Positions 5,621 through 6,974 of a stretch of DNA of 6,974 bases are shown piece by piece. Each line of letters begins with the position of its first letter. The stretch's first letter is position 1. The notes under the pieces were generated by a model. It was not told where the DNA came from, searched no databases, and saw nothing but the letters and a program-made list of their open reading frames with translations. This stretch comes from Pseudomonadota bacterium. Lineage in GTDB: Bacteria; Pseudomonadota; Alphaproteobacteria; Caulobacterales; Caulobacteraceae. The DNA is taken from positions 1 to 6,974 of the forward strand of contig JAEXKM010000184.1 in assembly GCA_023445705.1 (NCBI GenBank), given 5' to 3'. The translations under genes were made by a program, and so were the position numbers.

Positions 5621-6190
5621 TTAGGACAGCACCACCAGCACGACGCGGCGGTTGGCCGTACGGCCTTCGCGCGTGTCGTTCGGGGCCACCGGCTCGTCTT
5701 CGCCGTACGAGATGGTCGCCATGCGGTTCAGCGCGACGCCATGCTTGTTGAGGTAGCGACGAACGGTCTCGGCCCGCTCGGCGCCCAGGCGCATGTTGCC
5801 GTCCGGCGTGCCTGTGGCGTCGGTGTGGCCCTGCACCTCGACGTAGACGTTCTTGTTCTCACCCTTCAGGCGCTCGGCGAAGGCGTTCAGGCGCTCTTCG
5901 GCCTCCGGCGAAAGGGTCGCCTTGTTCAGCGGGAACTTCAGCGCGTCGTCCGACAGCACCACCGAATAAAGGAACTTGCCCTCGGCCAGCTTGCCGGCGG
6001 CGGTGGCGCGCTCAAGCGCCTCGCGCGACGTGGTGTCCAGTTCACCGATGCGGGTTTCGTGGTTGGCAACCTTGCTGTCGACGATGCCGACCTGCTCGTT
6101 GACGTACTTCTTGGTGGCGCAGCCCCCGAGGCCCAGAGCCCCCAAAGCCAGAGCGCTCAACACCACCCCGCGAGTCTTCGTACCGATCAT
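5621..6190 (-). CDS. OmpA-family peptidoglycan-binding lipoprotein
   Basis: A 189-residue protein. The signal peptide MIGTKTRGVVLSALALGALG ends in lipobox L21-G22-G23-C24, so it should be lipidated and anchored in the outer membrane. Residues 25-75 (KKYVNEQVGIVDSKV; NHETRIGELD; REALERATAAGKLAEG) are a heptad-like helical region resembling Lpp. The OmpA C-terminal domain covers about 76-187: FPLNKATLSPEAEERLNAFA, VQGHTDATG with D124, LGAERAETVRRYL with R139, and SYGEDEPVAPN, ending EGRTANRRVVLVV. D124 and an arginine in NRR are expected to hold diaminopimelate of peptidoglycan. It tethers the outer membrane to the wall, as Pal does, but there is no tol gene nearby and the coiled region differs from Pal. 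The start is supported by GGGAGAGG upstream. The gene is divergent from the TetR gene. Confidence 0.92.
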   Translation of the reverse strand: MIGTKTRGVVLSALALGALGLGGCATKKYVNEQVGIVDSKVANHETRIGELDTTSREALERATAAGKLAEGKFLYSVVLSDDALKFPLNKATLSPEAEERLNAFAERLKGENKNVYVEVQGHTDATGTPDGNMRLGAERAETVRRYLNKHGVALNRMATISYGEDEPVAPNDTREGRTANRRVVLVVLS

Positions 6191-6236
6191 TTCTTACGAC
6201 CTCTCCCGTCGCCTCTTTGTTGAACCTGGACGTTTC

Positions 6237-6262
6237 AAAACCCTGGGTTTCCAACGGGTTTT
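6237..6262 (-). promoter_or_regulatory. Alternative hairpins in the OmpA-family leader
   Basis: AAAACCC (6237-6243) can pair with GGGTTT (6245-6250), a 13-bp palindrome around one T, or with GGGTTTT (6256-6262). The two pairings exclude each other. They lie 47-72 bp upstream of the ATG at 6190. Either an operator or leader structure is possible; the function is unproven. Confidence 0.35.
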
Positions 6263-6266
6263 CCCG

Positions 6267-6294
6267 CTTAGCTGCGGGCAGGTAACCGCTCCAA
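6267..6294 (-). promoter_or_regulatory. Candidate promoter of the OmpA-family gene
   Basis: On the minus strand TTGGAG (6294-6289) is followed after 16 bp by GCTAAG (6272-6267), which resembles the Caulobacter -10 GCTAA core. The start would be near 6260, with a leader of about 70 bases. CCCGC (6263-6267) and GCGGG (6274-6278) form a short inverted repeat over the -10. Confidence 0.4.
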
Positions 6295-6314
6295 CGAGGC
6301 TCCCGGCTGATGGT

Positions 6315-6334
6315 TGCGGCGGCTATGCGCCGCA
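6315..6334. other. GC-rich hairpin in the divergent intergenic region
   Basis: TGCGGCG (6315-6321) pairs perfectly with CGCCGCA (6328-6334) over a 6-base loop. A smaller stem, GCCGC-CCCA-GCGGC, follows at 6338-6351. Neither is followed by a T-run. Nothing else is recognised between 6295 and 6368. Confidence 0.35.
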
Positions 6335-6368
6335 CCGGCCGCCCCAGCGGCGCCGTAAAAATTCCGCA

Positions 6369-6403
6369 TTTTCAAGCGTGGCCGGAACGACGCGGCTTGA
6401 AAA
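6369..6403. promoter_or_regulatory. 9-bp inverted repeat overlapping the TetR -35 box
   Basis: TTTTCAAGC (6369-6377) and GCTTGAAAA (6395-6403) are perfect inverted arms 17 bp apart. The right arm contains the TTGAAA -35 box of the TetR promoter, and the left arm carries the same hexamer on the minus strand. It may be a regulator site or mirrored -35 boxes; no good minus -10 is seen at standard spacing. Confidence 0.45.
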
Positions 6404-6425
6404 ACGGCGATACTCCAATTAATAA
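6397..6425 (+). promoter_or_regulatory. Promoter of the TetR gene
   Basis: TTGAAA (6397-6402), a 17-bp spacer and TAATAA (6420-6425) make a strong housekeeping promoter. Transcription should start near 6432, giving a leader of about 24 bases with the RBS GGAGG at 6445-6449. Confidence 0.72.
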
Positions 6426-6443
6426 CCGACTGGTCAGTAATTA
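6420..6443 (+). promoter_or_regulatory. TetR-type operator over the -10 and start site
   Basis: TAATAACCGACT and GGTCAGTAATTA form an imperfect inverted repeat centred between 6431 and 6432, with nine of twelve positions paired. The core ACCGACTGGTCAGT resembles the ACTGAC/GTCAGT half-sites of many TetR/AcrR repressors of efflux genes. Overlap with -10 and +1 suggests autorepression. Confidence 0.72.
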
Positions 6444-6455
6444 TGGAGGCGCGAG

Positions 6456-6974
6456 ATGCTTCCGGCCGGCGCACCGAAGTTCCGACGGCGCAAGGCGGAG
6501 CGGCCCGACGAAATCATCGCCGCGGCGCTGGAAGTCTTTGTCGAAAAAGGCTTTGCCGCTGCGCGACTGGAAGACATCGCCGCCCGGGCGGGCGTCTCCA
6601 AGGGGGCGATCTACCTCTATTTCGCGACCAAGGAAGACATCTTCCGCGCCGTCGTCGAGCAGAGCCTCGCGCCCAACCTTCAAACGGTCAAAAATGTGGC
6701 GGCCGATGGCCAAACGCCCTTCCCTGAGCTGCTGAAAATCTTCGCAGCGACGGTGTCGCACCTCCTCGAACGGCAGCCGATCGGGGGGATCATCAAGGTC
6801 GTCATCGGCGAGTCCCGCAACTTTCCGGAGCTCGCGCGGGCCTGGCACGACACCCTGGTGGCCCCCGCCCTCGCCGCCATGACCGGCGCGATCGCCGCCG
6901 CCCAGGCCCGCGGCGAACTGCTGCCGGGCGATCCCCGCAGCTATGCGATCTCACTGGTTTCCCCCCTGCTGGTG
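6456..6974 (+). CDS. TetR/AcrR family transcriptional repressor (3' end outside window)
   Basis: 173 codons run from ATG 6456 to the right edge without a stop. The start is set by GGAGG six bases upstream. After a basic N-terminal arm (KFRRRKAERPDEI), residues 19-65 are the TetR DNA-binding domain: IIAAALEVFVEKGFAAARLE, then the helix-turn-helix IAARAGVSKGAIYLYFATKE (41-60), with the typical Y-x-YF and K59 signature. The rest is the helical ligand-binding and dimer domain (IIKVVIGESRNFPELARAW, 112-130), of which perhaps 30-50 residues are missing. The operator over its promoter suggests autorepression. The operator type and the C-domain resemble regulators placed ahead of RND efflux genes (adaptor and pump), so an efflux operon to the right is a reasonable guess. 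The ligand is unknown. Confidence 0.92.
   Translation, partial: MLPAGAPKFRRRKAERPDEIIAAALEVFVEKGFAAARLEDIAARAGVSKGAIYLYFATKEDIFRAVVEQSLAPNLQTVKNVAADGQTPFPELLKIFAATVSHLLERQPIGGIIKVVIGESRNFPELARAWHDTLVAPALAAMTGAIAAAQARGELLPGDPRSYAISLVSPLLV

Noticed and set aside
5741..6223. A 160-codon plus-strand frame opposite the OmpA-family gene
   Set aside because: Antisense shadow; the minus-strand frame has a lipobox and a complete OmpA domain.
6338..6360. GC stem followed by TAAAAA as an intrinsic terminator
   Set aside because: The A-run is on the wrong strand for a plus-strand terminator, and no gene ends here on either strand.

Overview
The window is GC-rich chromosomal DNA of an alphaproteobacterium, most likely of the Caulobacterales (Caulobacter, Phenylobacterium or a relative). 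Four things suggest this: strong G/C preference at third codon positions; a CobT very close to the aerobic alphaproteobacterial cobaltochelatase subunit; palindromic intergenic repeats of a type I recall from Caulobacterales genomes; and GANTC (CcrM-type) sites, three of them packed into one intergenic region. The genus is inference, because there is no rRNA or other marker.

Layout, left to right. (1) 1-1422, minus strand: a two-gene unit with a YciI/DGPF-domain protein (1000-1422) first and then a cysteine-rich flavodoxin-fold (NADPH-dependent FMN reductase type) protein, which runs off the left edge (1-935). (2) 1423-1725: divergent intergenic region holding two REP-like palindromic elements and a candidate cobT promoter. 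(3) 1726-3678, plus: cobT. (4) 3679-3827: a head-to-head pair of REP-like elements that reaches almost to the next start codon. (5) 3828-4793, plus: a lipoprotein with a phytase-like esterase domain. (6) 4794-4995: a cluster of GGCAGG motifs and a bidirectional terminator. (7) 4996-5292, minus: rpmB (ribosomal protein L28), with a clear promoter. (8) 5293-5620: long intergenic region with a locally AT-rich core, a 15-bp palindrome and three GANTC sites in 23 bp. (9) 5621-6190, minus: an OmpA-family peptidoglycan-binding lipoprotein. (10) 6191-6455: divergent regulatory region with several inverted repeats, a strong promoter and an operator. (11) 6456-6974, plus: a TetR/AcrR repressor, cut by the right edge.

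Most genes are ordinary core functions: cobalamin synthesis, the ribosome, the cell envelope and drug-type regulation. They do not form one pathway. The two genes running off the edges (flavodoxin-like and TetR) are clearly real. I see no CRISPR array, transposase, tRNA, rRNA or toxin-antitoxin pair, and no convincing new multi-gene system. The most interesting signals are non-coding: the AT-rich GANTC cluster between ompA-like and rpmB, the REP pair that contains the only plausible ribosome binding site of the lipoprotein gene, a possibly leaderless cobT, and the TetR operator laid over its own -10 and start site.
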